From an uncultured Clostridium sp. (lineage in GTDB: Bacteria > Bacillota > Clostridia > TANB77 > CAG-508), in NCBI GenBank assembly GCA_900554365.1, contig USGY01000001.1, positions 104,565-168,564 of the forward strand: 64,000 bases of DNA, in the 5' to 3' direction. Shown in pieces: positions 47,448 to 56,479 of this stretch. The translations under genes and the position numbers were made by a program. The number at the start of each line of letters is the position of its first letter. Positions within the stretch are counted from its first letter, which is position 1. The notes beneath the pieces are model-generated. The model was not told the DNA's origin. It did not search any database and was given only the letters and a program-made list of their open reading frames with translations.

Positions 47448-48122
47448 ATGCAGAAAGTATTTAGTATTTTTGCTCAAAATTTAGCTTATTACAATGAAGG
47501 CAACATTGAAGGAGGATGGCTAGACTTACCACAATCTCCAGAAGTTATAGATAAATACTTAAAAGAAGTAGTAAAAGTAGATGAAGAACACGAAGAATAT
47601 GAAATAGCAGATATTGAAAACACACATCCTTTTCCTTATGATTCAATTCAATGGTCTAGTGTAAAAGATATAAATAATCTTGCAATAATATATAGTTTTC
47701 TTAACGAGTTTGAAAAAGAGGCTGTTGAAGCATATTTAGAATCAGAAGGTGCAGACAGATTTAGTATAGATGAATTGATAAATATTTGTTTACAATCGGA
47801 TGATATAAGTTATTATCAATATAATTTTGAAGGAATTGAACATTGTAAAGATTGTTCTCCAGATGTAAAAATGGGATATACAATGGCAGAGGAAATTGGA
47901 TTATATTACGAATTAGAAAAACTCGGAGCTGTAGATTATTTTGATTTTGAAAAATATGGAGAAAGTTATAGTTACAATCATCAATTATTTGAAAATGGAT
48001 ATTTAGTGGAAGATTCAAATATAGACTTAAATTTTTATTCAAAAGAAGAAATACAAGAAAAAGTAAATGAAATTTTAAATGAAAAGTTAAAGGAGCAAGA
48101 GGTGAGTGAAATTGAGATATAA
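47448..48122 (+). CDS. ardA: ArdA-like antirestriction protein
   Basis: 224 residues from the ATG at 47448 behind TTGGAAGTGATT. The opening 'FSIFAQNLAYYNEGNIEGGWLDLPQSPEVIDKYLKEV' and 'IADIENTHPFPYDSIQWSSVKDINNLAIIYSFL' follow the ArdA pattern, and the whole protein is very acidic. ArdA mimics B-form DNA and blocks type I restriction enzymes when element DNA enters a new cell. It ends SEIEI. The next gene overlaps its 3' end. Confidence 0.82.
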   Translation: MQKVFSIFAQNLAYYNEGNIEGGWLDLPQSPEVIDKYLKEVVKVDEEHEEYEIADIENTHPFPYDSIQWSSVKDINNLAIIYSFLNEFEKEAVEAYLESEGADRFSIDELINICLQSDDISYYQYNFEGIEHCKDCSPDVKMGYTMAEEIGLYYELEKLGAVDYFDFEKYGESYSYNHQLFENGYLVEDSNIDLNFYSKEEIQEKVNEILNEKLKEQEVSEIEI

Positions 48123-48978
48123 AGGTAAAATTAAAGAATTAAATCATATTATTATTTCTGATCCAAGTTATGATGAAAGTGTAACTTGCAGATATGAAAA
48201 AAATAACTTAAAAGAAAAAGATTGGTATGTAGATATTGATATAAAGCCAACTGTCGATAAAATAGAGGACTTCACCATAAAAGGTACAGAGTTCTTTTTA
48301 TTTTTGTCGAAAGATAGGAGATTAAGCGAATTAAGAGAAAATGGAACAATTAGATATTTAAGTGGAATTGAATTTGAAGAAACTGAAATAGGAATGGATA
48401 CAGCTTGCGTTGCTTTAGGAATAAATGAAAAAGCAGATGAAATTATTGAATTAAGAGCTGATTGGCAACCAGAATGTTCGTTAAACACACTTACAGATGG
48501 ATTATTTGGAACAGTTAAAGAAGGAAAGATACAAGACCATACTGTTTTTATATGGTTATCTGGCTATTTGGATGAAGATACAGGATATTCGATTGAAGAA
48601 ATAGTTGAATATTTACAATATCAATTAAACATTACAGAACTAGAAAAAGACATAACAAAGCCAATGATTATTAGACAACAAGATATATTAGAAAAAATGA
48701 CAGAAATAGAATTAAGATTTAAAGAAATAACTAAAGAAGATCCGAAACTTCTTCAATTTTTTAATGAAGATAATAGATTTTCAAATATAACATTTGCAGG
48801 TACTTATTTAGCTGGAATAGCAGTTAGAAATGAACAAAGAAAAGGAGGAAATTTAGGTGGGAAAATAGAGAAATCTCCATATTCTAAAGTACAAGAAAAG
48901 CTGATAGAAGAATATACAGATTTGATAGTAGAATTTGAAAAAACAGAACAAGAAATTGAAAATGATATAGATATTTAG
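48106..48978 (+). CDS. Hypothetical protein with DIDI tail
   Basis: 290 residues. GTG at 48106 (AGGAGC upstream) or TTG at 48112 (AGGTGAG upstream) could start it; both overlap ardA. A beta-rich first half ('HIIISDPSYDESVTCRYE', 'GMDTACVALGINEKADEIIELRADW') is followed by a helical half. Ends ENDIDI. No family recognised. Confidence 0.55.
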   Translation: MKLRYKGKIKELNHIIISDPSYDESVTCRYEKNNLKEKDWYVDIDIKPTVDKIEDFTIKGTEFFLFLSKDRRLSELRENGTIRYLSGIEFEETEIGMDTACVALGINEKADEIIELRADWQPECSLNTLTDGLFGTVKEGKIQDHTVFIWLSGYLDEDTGYSIEEIVEYLQYQLNITELEKDITKPMIIRQQDILEKMTEIELRFKEITKEDPKLLQFFNEDNRFSNITFAGTYLAGIAVRNEQRKGGNLGGKIEKSPYSKVQEKLIEEYTDLIVEFEKTEQEIENDIDI

Positions 48979-48990
48979 GAGGTGGATAAA

Positions 48991-49413
48991 ATGCACAGAG
49001 GAACAGTTTTTATTATAACAAAAGATAAAGATAATAAATTTAAAATACAAAAATCTACAGAATTTAATGGTGGAATGGGAATAGAAAATTTAGGTGGAGC
49101 AATTTATGATATGCTTAAAGATTTCAAAGAGCCACTACTATTTGATGCTATGATTCGAGATTTTGATGAAAGATATTTCAAATATGGTGATGAAGTTATG
49201 ACTTATTTTCCAGATGAACAACATAATCCATATATTGATAAAGAAGGTAATGAGTATTTTGAATATTCTCAAACAGAAAATCAATTTAAGTTTTTCAAAG
49301 ATGATAATGGAGAATATATCTATACAAATGATAGCAACTATATTAAAAATATGTCAGATGAAGATATAACAGTTGTATGTAGTAATGGAAATTATGTTTT
49401 GAAACCAAATTAA
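48991..49413 (+). CDS. Hypothetical protein
   Basis: 140 residues from the ATG at 48991 behind GGAGGTGG. Acidic and aromatic, with 'EFNGGMGIENLGGAIYDMLKDFKEPLLFDAMIRDF'. No membrane segment, no family recognised. Confidence 0.5.
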   Translation: MHRGTVFIITKDKDNKFKIQKSTEFNGGMGIENLGGAIYDMLKDFKEPLLFDAMIRDFDERYFKYGDEVMTYFPDEQHNPYIDKEGNEYFEYSQTENQFKFFKDDNGEYIYTNDSNYIKNMSDEDITVVCSNGNYVLKPN

Positions 49414-49455
49414 ATTTTAATTACAGATTATAACGAATGTGTAAATAATACTAGA

Positions 49456-49953
49456 ATGACATTTGGAGAAAAAATAGATGAAAAAATAGAAGTTGATGAA
49501 TTAAGTACGAAAGAGTTTATTCCTACTAGAAAGCAGGAGATTATACTGGATAATATTATAAAAACAATAGAATCTTTTAATTATAGTGTTAGTCCTATAT
49601 ATGAAAATGGGATGATTAGTGGTATGGAAATTGAAACTTGGACCAATGGGGGAGTGGATATGATACATACCTTTTATTTTTGTGATGATTATCAAGAACT
49701 TTATGATAAAGAAAATGTAAAAAAACAACTGCAAGAATTAGTTGATAATTTTTCTGTAGATGATGAAATTGATATGTATAGACAAGATGCAAATTATAAA
49801 AGAAACTTTACAATTAGTCAGTCATTAGAAGATTTTACTGAATATCAAAAGAAATTAGAAGATTTAGCAAATAATTTTAACACAAAATATCACGAACTAA
49901 TTTATCAAAAATTTATGAATAATGAATTGCAAAAGGAGGAGATGCAATTATGA
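49456..49953 (+). CDS. Hypothetical protein
   Basis: 165 residues; ribosome binding site weak. A middle beta region 'SPIYENGMISGMEIETWTNGGVDMIHTFYF' and a helical C terminus. Stop overlaps the next start in ATGA. Unknown. Confidence 0.5.
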   Translation: MTFGEKIDEKIEVDELSTKEFIPTRKQEIILDNIIKTIESFNYSVSPIYENGMISGMEIETWTNGGVDMIHTFYFCDDYQELYDKENVKKQLQELVDNFSVDDEIDMYRQDANYKRNFTISQSLEDFTEYQKKLEDLANNFNTKYHELIYQKFMNNELQKEEMQL

Positions 49954-50354
49954 AACTTATAACAAAGGAATTAGAAAAATTATTTGAAAAATATCCTATA
50001 GGAAGTCAAGATGGACTAGGTGGAAAAGCAAAAGTTATAGCAAAATTTTTTAATCCAACTGGAGTTGGAACTTGGATAATAACAGAAGGAAATAAACTTG
50101 AAAATGGTGATTACGAAATGTTTGGATATTGTCATCTTGGGGATGATGAAATGGCTGAATTTGGATATGTAATGTTATCTGAATTGGAGAATTTAAAATT
50201 ACCATTTGGATTAAAAGTTGAAAGAGATTTATATATGCCAAAGGATTGTGATCTTATTCAAGCAATGAAAACAACAGGAATTACACCACCATCTTATATG
50301 CTAGAAGATTATGAAAAAGAACAAAACAATGACAATATGGATTATGATTATTAA
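49950..50354 (+). CDS. DUF2958 protein
   Basis: 134 residues behind AAAGGAGGAGATGCAATT. 'AKVIAKFFNPTGVGTWIITEGNKLENGDYEMFGYCHLGDDEMAEFGYVMLSELENLKLPFGLKVERDLYM' is the DUF2958 pattern. The family is almost confined to conjugative elements and plasmids; function unknown. Ends DYDY, like other proteins of the island. Confidence 0.8.
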   Translation: MKLITKELEKLFEKYPIGSQDGLGGKAKVIAKFFNPTGVGTWIITEGNKLENGDYEMFGYCHLGDDEMAEFGYVMLSELENLKLPFGLKVERDLYMPKDCDLIQAMKTTGITPPSYMLEDYEKEQNNDNMDYDY

Positions 50355-50374
50355 ATTTAGAAGGAGGAATTATT

Positions 50375-51109
50375 ATGCCAAACTATGTTAAAAATATTGT
50401 TACTGTATCAGAAGAAACAATGAATAAAATTAAAGAAAAATATTTTAAAATGGGAATATTATCTTTTGAAAAAATAATCCCAATGCCAAAAAGATTACAT
50501 TTAATAGATGGATATATAACTGATGTTTCCATTTATTATACTTGGTCCAAAAAAAGTGAAATAGAAAGAAAAGAAATAACTAAAATATTAAAAAGTTATA
50601 AAGTTGATTTTTATGCTAATTATTGGGAGAAGATTAAGGATTGTAAAAAAAGAGGAGGCTTTTCTGAAATAGAAAAATTTGCAAAGAACTATAATCCTAG
50701 TGATATTGAAAAAGAATTACATATAAATAGTTTAGAAGAACTAGGAGATGCTTATTTAGAAAATATAAAAGAATATGGATGCACAACTTGGTATGAATGG
50801 AGAATTGAAAATTGGGGAACTAAATGGGATGTTTATGATGATTTCAAAAGCAATAAAACTACAATGACTTTTGAAACAGCTTGGTCTATTCCAGAGCCTA
50901 TATTTGAAAAATTATCAGAGGAATTTCCAAATGAATTTATAGAAGTAAAATTTGCTGATGAAGATATTTGTAGTAATAATAATGGAAAAATAACATACCT
51001 AGATGGCTTACCTACTATTTCAAATAGTTTAGGAGAGAAATTTGCAAAAGAAGTCTGGAATGAAAACATTGAAAAAGAAAAAAACATCATAGAAGAAATG
51101 TATGATTAA
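50375..51109 (+). CDS. YubB/DUF1281-like ferredoxin-fold protein
   Basis: 244 residues behind AGAAGGAGGAATTATT. The N-terminal 'PNYVKNIVTVS' and the C-terminal 'WGTKWDVYD...FETAWSIPEPIFEKLSEEFPNEFIEVKFADED' match the YubB/Api92 ferredoxin-like family of plasmid and phage proteins, often found with ArdA. Function unknown. Confidence 0.75.
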   Translation: MPNYVKNIVTVSEETMNKIKEKYFKMGILSFEKIIPMPKRLHLIDGYITDVSIYYTWSKKSEIERKEITKILKSYKVDFYANYWEKIKDCKKRGGFSEIEKFAKNYNPSDIEKELHINSLEELGDAYLENIKEYGCTTWYEWRIENWGTKWDVYDDFKSNKTTMTFETAWSIPEPIFEKLSEEFPNEFIEVKFADEDICSNNNGKITYLDGLPTISNSLGEKFAKEVWNENIEKEKNIIEEMYD

Positions 51110-51136
51110 ATATAAAAATATTAGAGGTGAAGGATT

Positions 51137-51604
51137 ATGAAAGTAGATAAATTTTTAAATAAATGGTATGACAAAGAAATTGAAGATTGGGGTGGAGAAA
51201 CTTCTCCAGAATATAGAAATTTTCAGACAAATTATAGAAGCGTTATAAAAGAATTATGTAATGATATTGGTATGGAATTACATTCATTTAGTAAAAATCA
51301 TTATGAATTTTCGGCAGTAGTAAAAAGTAATACAACAAATCAATTTTATTATATTTCAATATCTGATGTTAGGTATTGGAAAAATGAATGGGCCAATAAT
51401 ATTTTATATAGGACAATGGAACACGATAAAGATTGGACTGGTGGCAGCAATCGTTATAGTACATTAAAAGACTTGGCAGAAAACTTACTTAATTTAGATT
51501 TACAAATGGCAAGAAAATTAGAAAATGAAAATACTAGACAAATTACAAATCAAGTCGAGATTCAAAATGATAAATCTGATGACTTGGATGTAAATTATGC
51601 CTAG
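51137..51604 (+). CDS. Hypothetical protein
   Basis: 155 residues behind TTAGAGGTGAAGGATT. 'FYYISISDVRYWKNEWANNILYRTMEHDKDWTGGSNRYSTLKDL' suggests an alpha/beta fold. Acidic C terminus (DDLDVNYA). Unknown. Confidence 0.5.
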   Translation: MKVDKFLNKWYDKEIEDWGGETSPEYRNFQTNYRSVIKELCNDIGMELHSFSKNHYEFSAVVKSNTTNQFYYISISDVRYWKNEWANNILYRTMEHDKDWTGGSNRYSTLKDLAENLLNLDLQMARKLENENTRQITNQVEIQNDKSDDLDVNYA

Positions 51605-51636
51605 TCTTTTTTATTTGGAAAGGAGAAACAATTAGA

Positions 51637-52425
51637 ATGAATGAAATGGAAGAATTTTTAACCTTTGGTGCAGTTGTAAAGATTAGAAAAGAATATGATG
51701 ATGATCTTTATAAATTTATTGAACTTATGAAAAGTATTGGATTTTTAAGAGAATATGCAGAATCTTTTGAGAAAAATTGTTGCTTTGATAAAGAATTTAA
51801 TGAATTTTCGGAAGATAGATTTTGGTACTATGTCAAACTAAATAATGGAAATACTAGAGATACTTGTATTGAATTTCAATGGAGCAAAGGTTTTACTTGG
51901 GGAAACAGAAAAGATTATTTAGATTATGATAAAGATATGAAAATATTAAATGTTGATGAACTTATAAAAGTTTGTAGAAAAGAGAAACTATTTAATATGA
52001 ATTATGAAAAAACTAGCTTTCAAAATGAGTTAGAAGATAAAGAAAGTGCAACTGAATTAGATGACTTTTTGGCATTTTATGAATGGTCTATTGTTAAATA
52101 TCCAGATGGAAAATATAACATAAAAGATGAACAATGTAATACATTTGATTTTGAAGAAAATACTACATTTGATACTGTTCTTGATAGAGTTTATTTTAGA
52201 ATGTTTGATTATTTCATAGATGAAGGAGAAGTTGAAAATCTTATTCGTGATGGAGAATTTAATTATGTAAAAAAAGTATATGAAAGTTATATGAAAGTTG
52301 GTAAAAATTTAAAGCTATTGGATGATAATGATAATAGTTTTTATGGTAAATGGTTTAAGGAATTAACAAAAGATATTGAAGAAAAAGAATATAAAGAAAC
52401 TATTGAGATTAGTAATAATATTTAG
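51637..52425 (+). CDS. Hypothetical acidic protein
   Basis: 262 residues behind GGAAAGGAGAAACAATTAGA. Two similar-looking halves of acidic alpha/beta character. No family recognised. The acidic charge fits the DNA-mimic style of the neighbouring anti-restriction genes, but that is only a guess. Confidence 0.5.
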   Translation: MNEMEEFLTFGAVVKIRKEYDDDLYKFIELMKSIGFLREYAESFEKNCCFDKEFNEFSEDRFWYYVKLNNGNTRDTCIEFQWSKGFTWGNRKDYLDYDKDMKILNVDELIKVCRKEKLFNMNYEKTSFQNELEDKESATELDDFLAFYEWSIVKYPDGKYNIKDEQCNTFDFEENTTFDTVLDRVYFRMFDYFIDEGEVENLIRDGEFNYVKKVYESYMKVGKNLKLLDDNDNSFYGKWFKELTKDIEEKEYKETIEISNNI

Positions 52426-52450
52426 GATATATAAGGAGGTAGATTGGATA

Positions 52451-53434
52451 ATGATTAAAGAAAATGATGAAGAATTTTTTAAAAGCATTTGCAAAAAATA
52501 TATAGATACAATGTCAAAAGAAATGCTATTAGAAGCTGATAATAAAAAGATATTACATATTTTTATTGAGGATGAATATATAGAATTGAAAGAAAAAGGA
52601 AGTATAAATATTCAAAATTACAAAGATTATTTAGATGGAGATTTCAATGTATATGAATATGATTCTTATCAAGAACTATATAAAGCAACTATAGAAGATG
52701 AAATACTTAATGACATAGAAGATTTAGGGCTATTTGATGATAATAATCAATGGAATTTCTATATTACATTTGAGGAATTAAAAAGACTAGAATACGGATA
52801 TAAAGTGCAATATAATTATCCATTACTAGAAAAATATATAATAGAAAATGAAGAAGATTTCTATACATATTTTTCTTTAGAACAATTAAATGAATTTGAA
52901 GAATCACTACATTTATATTATGAAACTGATGATATTGATACTAATAAGTGGGGAGAGTTATATTCAAAATCTAATAAATATTTTAACAATGATATTATTG
53001 CTTTATCGGAAGGAATGATAAGTTATTATGATTTATTACAAGATTATAAAATAAATTCTCAACAATATTATGATTTATCATTAGATAAGGTCATTGAATA
53101 TTTTAGAGAAAATGCCATAAGTAATTTAATGGATTATGGAAGTGATAGAGATGAAGGATTGAATCATTTATCTTCTATGTATCAAGAAATAATGGATAAG
53201 TTAGGAATAAAATATTTAAATGTTTATACAGAAGATGTATCAGATGGAAAATATATGACAACAATTACTTTTGAAAATGATTCTTCAATAGAAGTAGATA
53301 CAAGTGCTTGGAATGGAATAAAAGTTGTAACAGAAAATATGGAATCTATCTATGAAACTTACAAAAATTTAAAAGAAAAATCAAAACAAAATGAGGTAAA
53401 AAATGAAAACGAATTTGAGTATGATTTCAATTAA
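52451..53434 (+). CDS. Hypothetical acidic protein
   Basis: 327 residues from the ATG at 52451 behind AAGGAGGT (in-frame ATGs upstream lie inside the previous gene). Strongly acidic and Tyr-rich, with 'YFSLEQLNEFEESLHLYYETDDIDTNKWGELYSKS' and a C-terminal 'GKYMTTITFENDSSIEVDTSAWNGIKVV'. Ends EFEYDFN. Unknown. It closes the accessory island before the oriT-like region. Confidence 0.5.
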   Translation: MIKENDEEFFKSICKKYIDTMSKEMLLEADNKKILHIFIEDEYIELKEKGSINIQNYKDYLDGDFNVYEYDSYQELYKATIEDEILNDIEDLGLFDDNNQWNFYITFEELKRLEYGYKVQYNYPLLEKYIIENEEDFYTYFSLEQLNEFEESLHLYYETDDIDTNKWGELYSKSNKYFNNDIIALSEGMISYYDLLQDYKINSQQYYDLSLDKVIEYFRENAISNLMDYGSDRDEGLNHLSSMYQEIMDKLGIKYLNVYTEDVSDGKYMTTITFENDSSIEVDTSAWNGIKVVTENMESIYETYKNLKEKSKQNEVKNENEFEYDFN

Positions 53435-53446
53435 AAAAAATGGTGA

Positions 53447-53477
53447 AAGTGGAGTAAAAAATGCTCCACTTTTTTTA
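53447..53477 (+). terminator. Intrinsic terminator of the accessory island
   Basis: AAGTGGAG pairs with CTCCACTT across TAAAAAATG, followed by TTTTT. Confidence 0.85.
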
Positions 53478-53499
53478 AAATTTGAAACAAAAAAATATC

Positions 53500-53675
53500 T
53501 CCCAGAGGGCAAAATGGGTTTTAGGGCTTTTGCCCTAAACAGCGAAAAAGGTGTCAAAACACCACGCTGGCGAATATTGGGCACTAAAAATGCCACACTA
53601 TTCGGAGCAAATAAATTGCTCTAGATTTTTTGTACTTCGCTTTGCTAGTACAAATATTTTTTTATTTATAAAGTG
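53500..53675. other. oriT: Hairpin cluster, candidate origin of transfer (oriT)
   Basis: Non-coding, less AT-rich than its surroundings, directly upstream of the mobilisation genes. Successive inverted repeats: TTAGGGC/GCCCTAA (53521-53538), GGTGT/ACACC (53550-53563), GGCA/TGCC (53580-53594), GAGCAA/TTGCTC (53605-53621), TTTGTAC/GTACAAA (53629-53654). MOBP relaxases nick next to such repeats, normally just upstream of mobC and the relaxase gene. The nick site itself cannot be assigned. Confidence 0.6.
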
Positions 53676-53686
53676 AGGTGGATATT

Positions 53687-54304
53687 ATGCGTGATAGCGA
53701 AAGAGAATTAGATAAAATATTTTTATCATATAATAAAATTTTAGCAAGATTGAATAAGCAGGGATGTAAAACTAAAAATGGAAAGGAAATAACACATAAA
53801 GATTTAAGAAAAGCTATATTGGTTATGCAGGAAAAACATCCAAAGTGTAGATGGAGGAGCAATAAGGTTAGAAGTAGAAAGTTTTATATTTTAGATGAGG
53901 GGTATTGGTGGATTGTAGAAGTATTTTTTCAAAATGAACTTGACTTAATAGATGCAGATATTAAATATTTTAAGAAAAGAATAAAACTGTATGAAGATTT
54001 TTTAAAAATAAAACCTAAAGAACTATTTGTTAATAATATTCCATATTCACAAGTAGAAAATTTTTTTAATAGAAAATTATACACAATAAAAAGAGCAATA
54101 AGGTTTTTAGAAAATAAATATAGTATCAATTTAAGATATAAAAAAGATAATAGGATGTATGTTTATAGTAAAGGTATAGAGTTATTATGTAAAGAATGTT
54201 TTAAACAAAAATATCTGGATATTTTGGAAAATTATAAAATGGAGCTAACTGAAAAATATATAGCAGCAGGTTATCCGTATGATAACTTTTTTCATAGAAA
54301 TTAG
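53687..54304 (+). CDS. Hypothetical basic protein of the mobilisation region
   Basis: 205 residues from the ATG at 53687 behind GTGAGGTGG. Basic and helical, with two or three helix-turn-helix-like segments ('NFFNRKLYTIKRAIRFLENKYSINLRY'). It sits between the hairpin cluster and mobC, so a relaxosome accessory or regulator of transfer is plausible. No family recognised. Confidence 0.55.
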   Translation: MRDSERELDKIFLSYNKILARLNKQGCKTKNGKEITHKDLRKAILVMQEKHPKCRWRSNKVRSRKFYILDEGYWWIVEVFFQNELDLIDADIKYFKKRIKLYEDFLKIKPKELFVNNIPYSQVENFFNRKLYTIKRAIRFLENKYSINLRYKKDNRMYVYSKGIELLCKECFKQKYLDILENYKMELTEKYIAAGYPYDNFFHRN

Positions 54305-54363
54305 ATGAATGGAAGTAAGTAAATTTTTCTTGTTTCCAATTTTTATAGAAGGGATGATTAAAA

Positions 54364-54786
54364 ATGGAATTTAATTCTAAACAAAGAAGAAAAAGTATAA
54401 AGGTTTGGTTATCAGATGAAGAAAGAATTTTAGTAGAATCAAAAGCAGAATACTATGGATATAAGCGACTTGCGAAATATATTCGTGATGCAGCAATATA
54501 TGAGAAAGCAACTCATGTGGATTTAAAAAATAAAGAAGAATTATATATTGCTTATGCAGAAAATACAAAAGAACTAAAAAAGATTACTAAAGAGATCAGA
54601 CATATAAGTAAATATGCAACAAAGATTACAGATGAAACTAAAAAAGATATTTTAGATGCTATGTATGCAGTATTAAGAAATCAAAAGGCAATGATAAAAC
54701 TTATTGATGAAAAGTTAGATTTAGATGTATGGAAAGAAGTTAATCATAACAAGATTGAAGAATTGGAGGGAGTACAATGCCAGTAA
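54364..54786 (+). CDS. mobC: MobC-like relaxosome accessory protein
   Basis: 140 residues behind AGAAGGGATGATTAAAA. An N-terminal ribbon-helix-helix ('KSIKVWLSDEERILVESKAEYYGYKRLAKYIRDAAI') binds DNA, and the C-terminal helices 'TKELKKITKEIRHISKYAT' are typical of MobC. It helps the relaxase open oriT. Its 3' end overlaps the relaxase start by 10 bp. Confidence 0.85.
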   Translation: MEFNSKQRRKSIKVWLSDEERILVESKAEYYGYKRLAKYIRDAAIYEKATHVDLKNKEELYIAYAENTKELKKITKEIRHISKYATKITDETKKDILDAMYAVLRNQKAMIKLIDEKLDLDVWKEVNHNKIEELEGVQCQ

Positions 54787-56412
54787 CAAAAAGATTACCA
54801 CATTTAGGATCTCCTAAAAATTTAATTGATTATATACTTGATGAAAAAAATGATGGTGAAAAAGTCGGATGTGCTAGTTCTTTAAATTGCAATGTTGAAA
54901 CCGCTCTTTATGAGTTTAAAGATGTTCAAAAGAAATATAAAATGGCTGGAACTAGAGGAGCATATCATATTATTCAAAGTTTTTCTCCAAAGGATAAAAT
55001 ATCTGTAGAGCAAGCAAATGAAATTGGATTAAGAATGTGTAAAGAATTATATCCTACTTTTCAATGTATTGTATCAACACATATAGATAAAGGTCATATT
55101 CATAATCATATATGTGTTAATGCAATAAATTTAGAGGGAAGAAAATTAGAAGATAGACTTGCAAATGAAAAAGAGGGACTTTATGGGGTAAGTGATACAA
55201 GCGATAGAATTGCAGCAGAGTATGGATGTTTTATTATGCCTCGAAAAACATACTTGAAATCTAAAAATAGTCAAGATGATTATTATCAATATAAAAGACA
55301 ATCTTGGAAAGAACAAATAGAAGAACATTTAGAAAAACTTATTCCAAAGTGTAATAGTATTGATGAATTATTAGATGAATTATCTATTTCAGGCTATGAA
55401 ATAAGGAGAGGCAAACATATTGCAGTTAGATGTCTTGGTATGCAAAGATATGCAAGAATAGATACAATAAATTTAAAGTATTCTACTAGCAATTTATATA
55501 AACTATACAGAGAAAAAGACAATGTAAAACTATTAGCCATTAAAACAGAACAAAATGAATTCAATTCTATAATATTTCAGAAAGCAAATGAATCTAAAAT
55601 TGCTATTGAAAAAAGTCAGTTAGGTGCAAAAGGAAAAGTTTATAGTGAATATCAAAAAACAAAATATCAAGAGATAAAAAGGTATTATCAATTAAAACAA
55701 CAGTTAGAATATTTAGACAAATATAATATTAGAGATTTTGATGATATTGAATCACAAATAGCACTTAAAAGAGGTCAAATAAAAAGTAAGAATGTTAAGA
55801 TGAAGAAAAATCAAGAAAAATTTGAGAAAGTTCTTAAAACTACAGAAATGGCTAATGATTATATTAGACTTTATACAGTTTATGAATATGCAATGTCATA
55901 TAAAGAGCAAGATGAGGATTATGTTTTACCTAAAGAGGCAGAGATATTTTTGAATATACAAAAGGAATTGAATATAACTTCTATTGATGAAGCAAAAGAG
56001 TTAATAAAAAATTCAAGATCAAAAAGAATTGAGATAAACAGACAAAGAAAAGAAGTATTGGAACTTCAAAGGGAACTTAATCATTTAGAAACTATCAAAG
56101 AAGAAAAATTATCTAGTAGTAATTTGTATATCCACAATATTAAATTTCGGTGGAAATAGAATTGACTATAAAAATTCAAATGATAAAGAGTTTTGTGTGA
56201 ATTTACCATACTCAAATTATAAAATACATATAGATAAAAAATTTACTGCGTATAATGAAAAACATCAATTTTATACATTATACTTGGTAGATGATAAAGA
56301 ATATGAACTATATGATGAAAACGATGAAAAAATTGGAAATATCACAGGAACAGAGTTAGAAAAATTTGTTTTAGACAGAAAGAAAGAGATTGATTCATTA
56401 TATAGTAAATAA
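54777..56412 (+). CDS. MOBP-type relaxase, split by a +1 frame break
   Basis: Nicks oriT and pilots the strand into the recipient. ATG at 54777 behind TTGGAGGGAGTACA. Relaxase motif III 'STHIDKGHIHNHICVNAIN' (about residue 101) supplies the three metal-binding histidines; 'RGAYHIIQSFSP' precedes it. A coiled-coil middle follows. The frame breaks at CGG 56148-56150 in 'NIKF|GGNRIDYKN'. Without the shift the protein ends 3 codons later at 56159 (460 aa); dropping C56148 adds 'FCVNLPYSNYKIHIDKKFTAYNEK...FVLDRKKEIDSLYSK' to reach 544 aa. So shifting here decides between two C termini, and the N-terminal nuclease is made either way. Confidence 0.88.
56148..56150 (+). other. CGG frame-break site 6 (relaxase)
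   Basis: AAA-TTT-CGG-TGG-AAA-TAG in the upstream frame; without C56148, AAA-TTT-GGT-GGA-AAT-AGA and 87 residues to a stop at 56412. Confidence 0.82.
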
Positions 56413-56427
56413 TTGAAAAAATAATTT

Positions 56428-56457
56428 GCTCCAGATTAAATTCTGGGGCTTTTTTTC
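56428..56457 (+). terminator. Intrinsic terminator of the mobilisation operon
   Basis: GCTCCAGA pairs with TCTGGGGC around TTAAAT, followed by seven T. Confidence 0.85.
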
Positions 56458-56479
56458 GTGTGCAAAGGAGGAATTTATT

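Noticed and set aside
53403..53624. Open frame of 73 codons overlapping the end of the 327-aa gene
   Set aside because: It crosses a terminator and the hairpin cluster, has no ribosome binding site of its own at a sensible distance, and its composition follows the inverted repeats. I treat the region as oriT-like non-coding DNA.
56197..56412. Independent 71-codon gene after the relaxase
   Set aside because: Its GTG lacks a ribosome binding site and the same frame joins the relaxase exactly at the CGG site 16 codons upstream. A separately translated small protein cannot be fully excluded.
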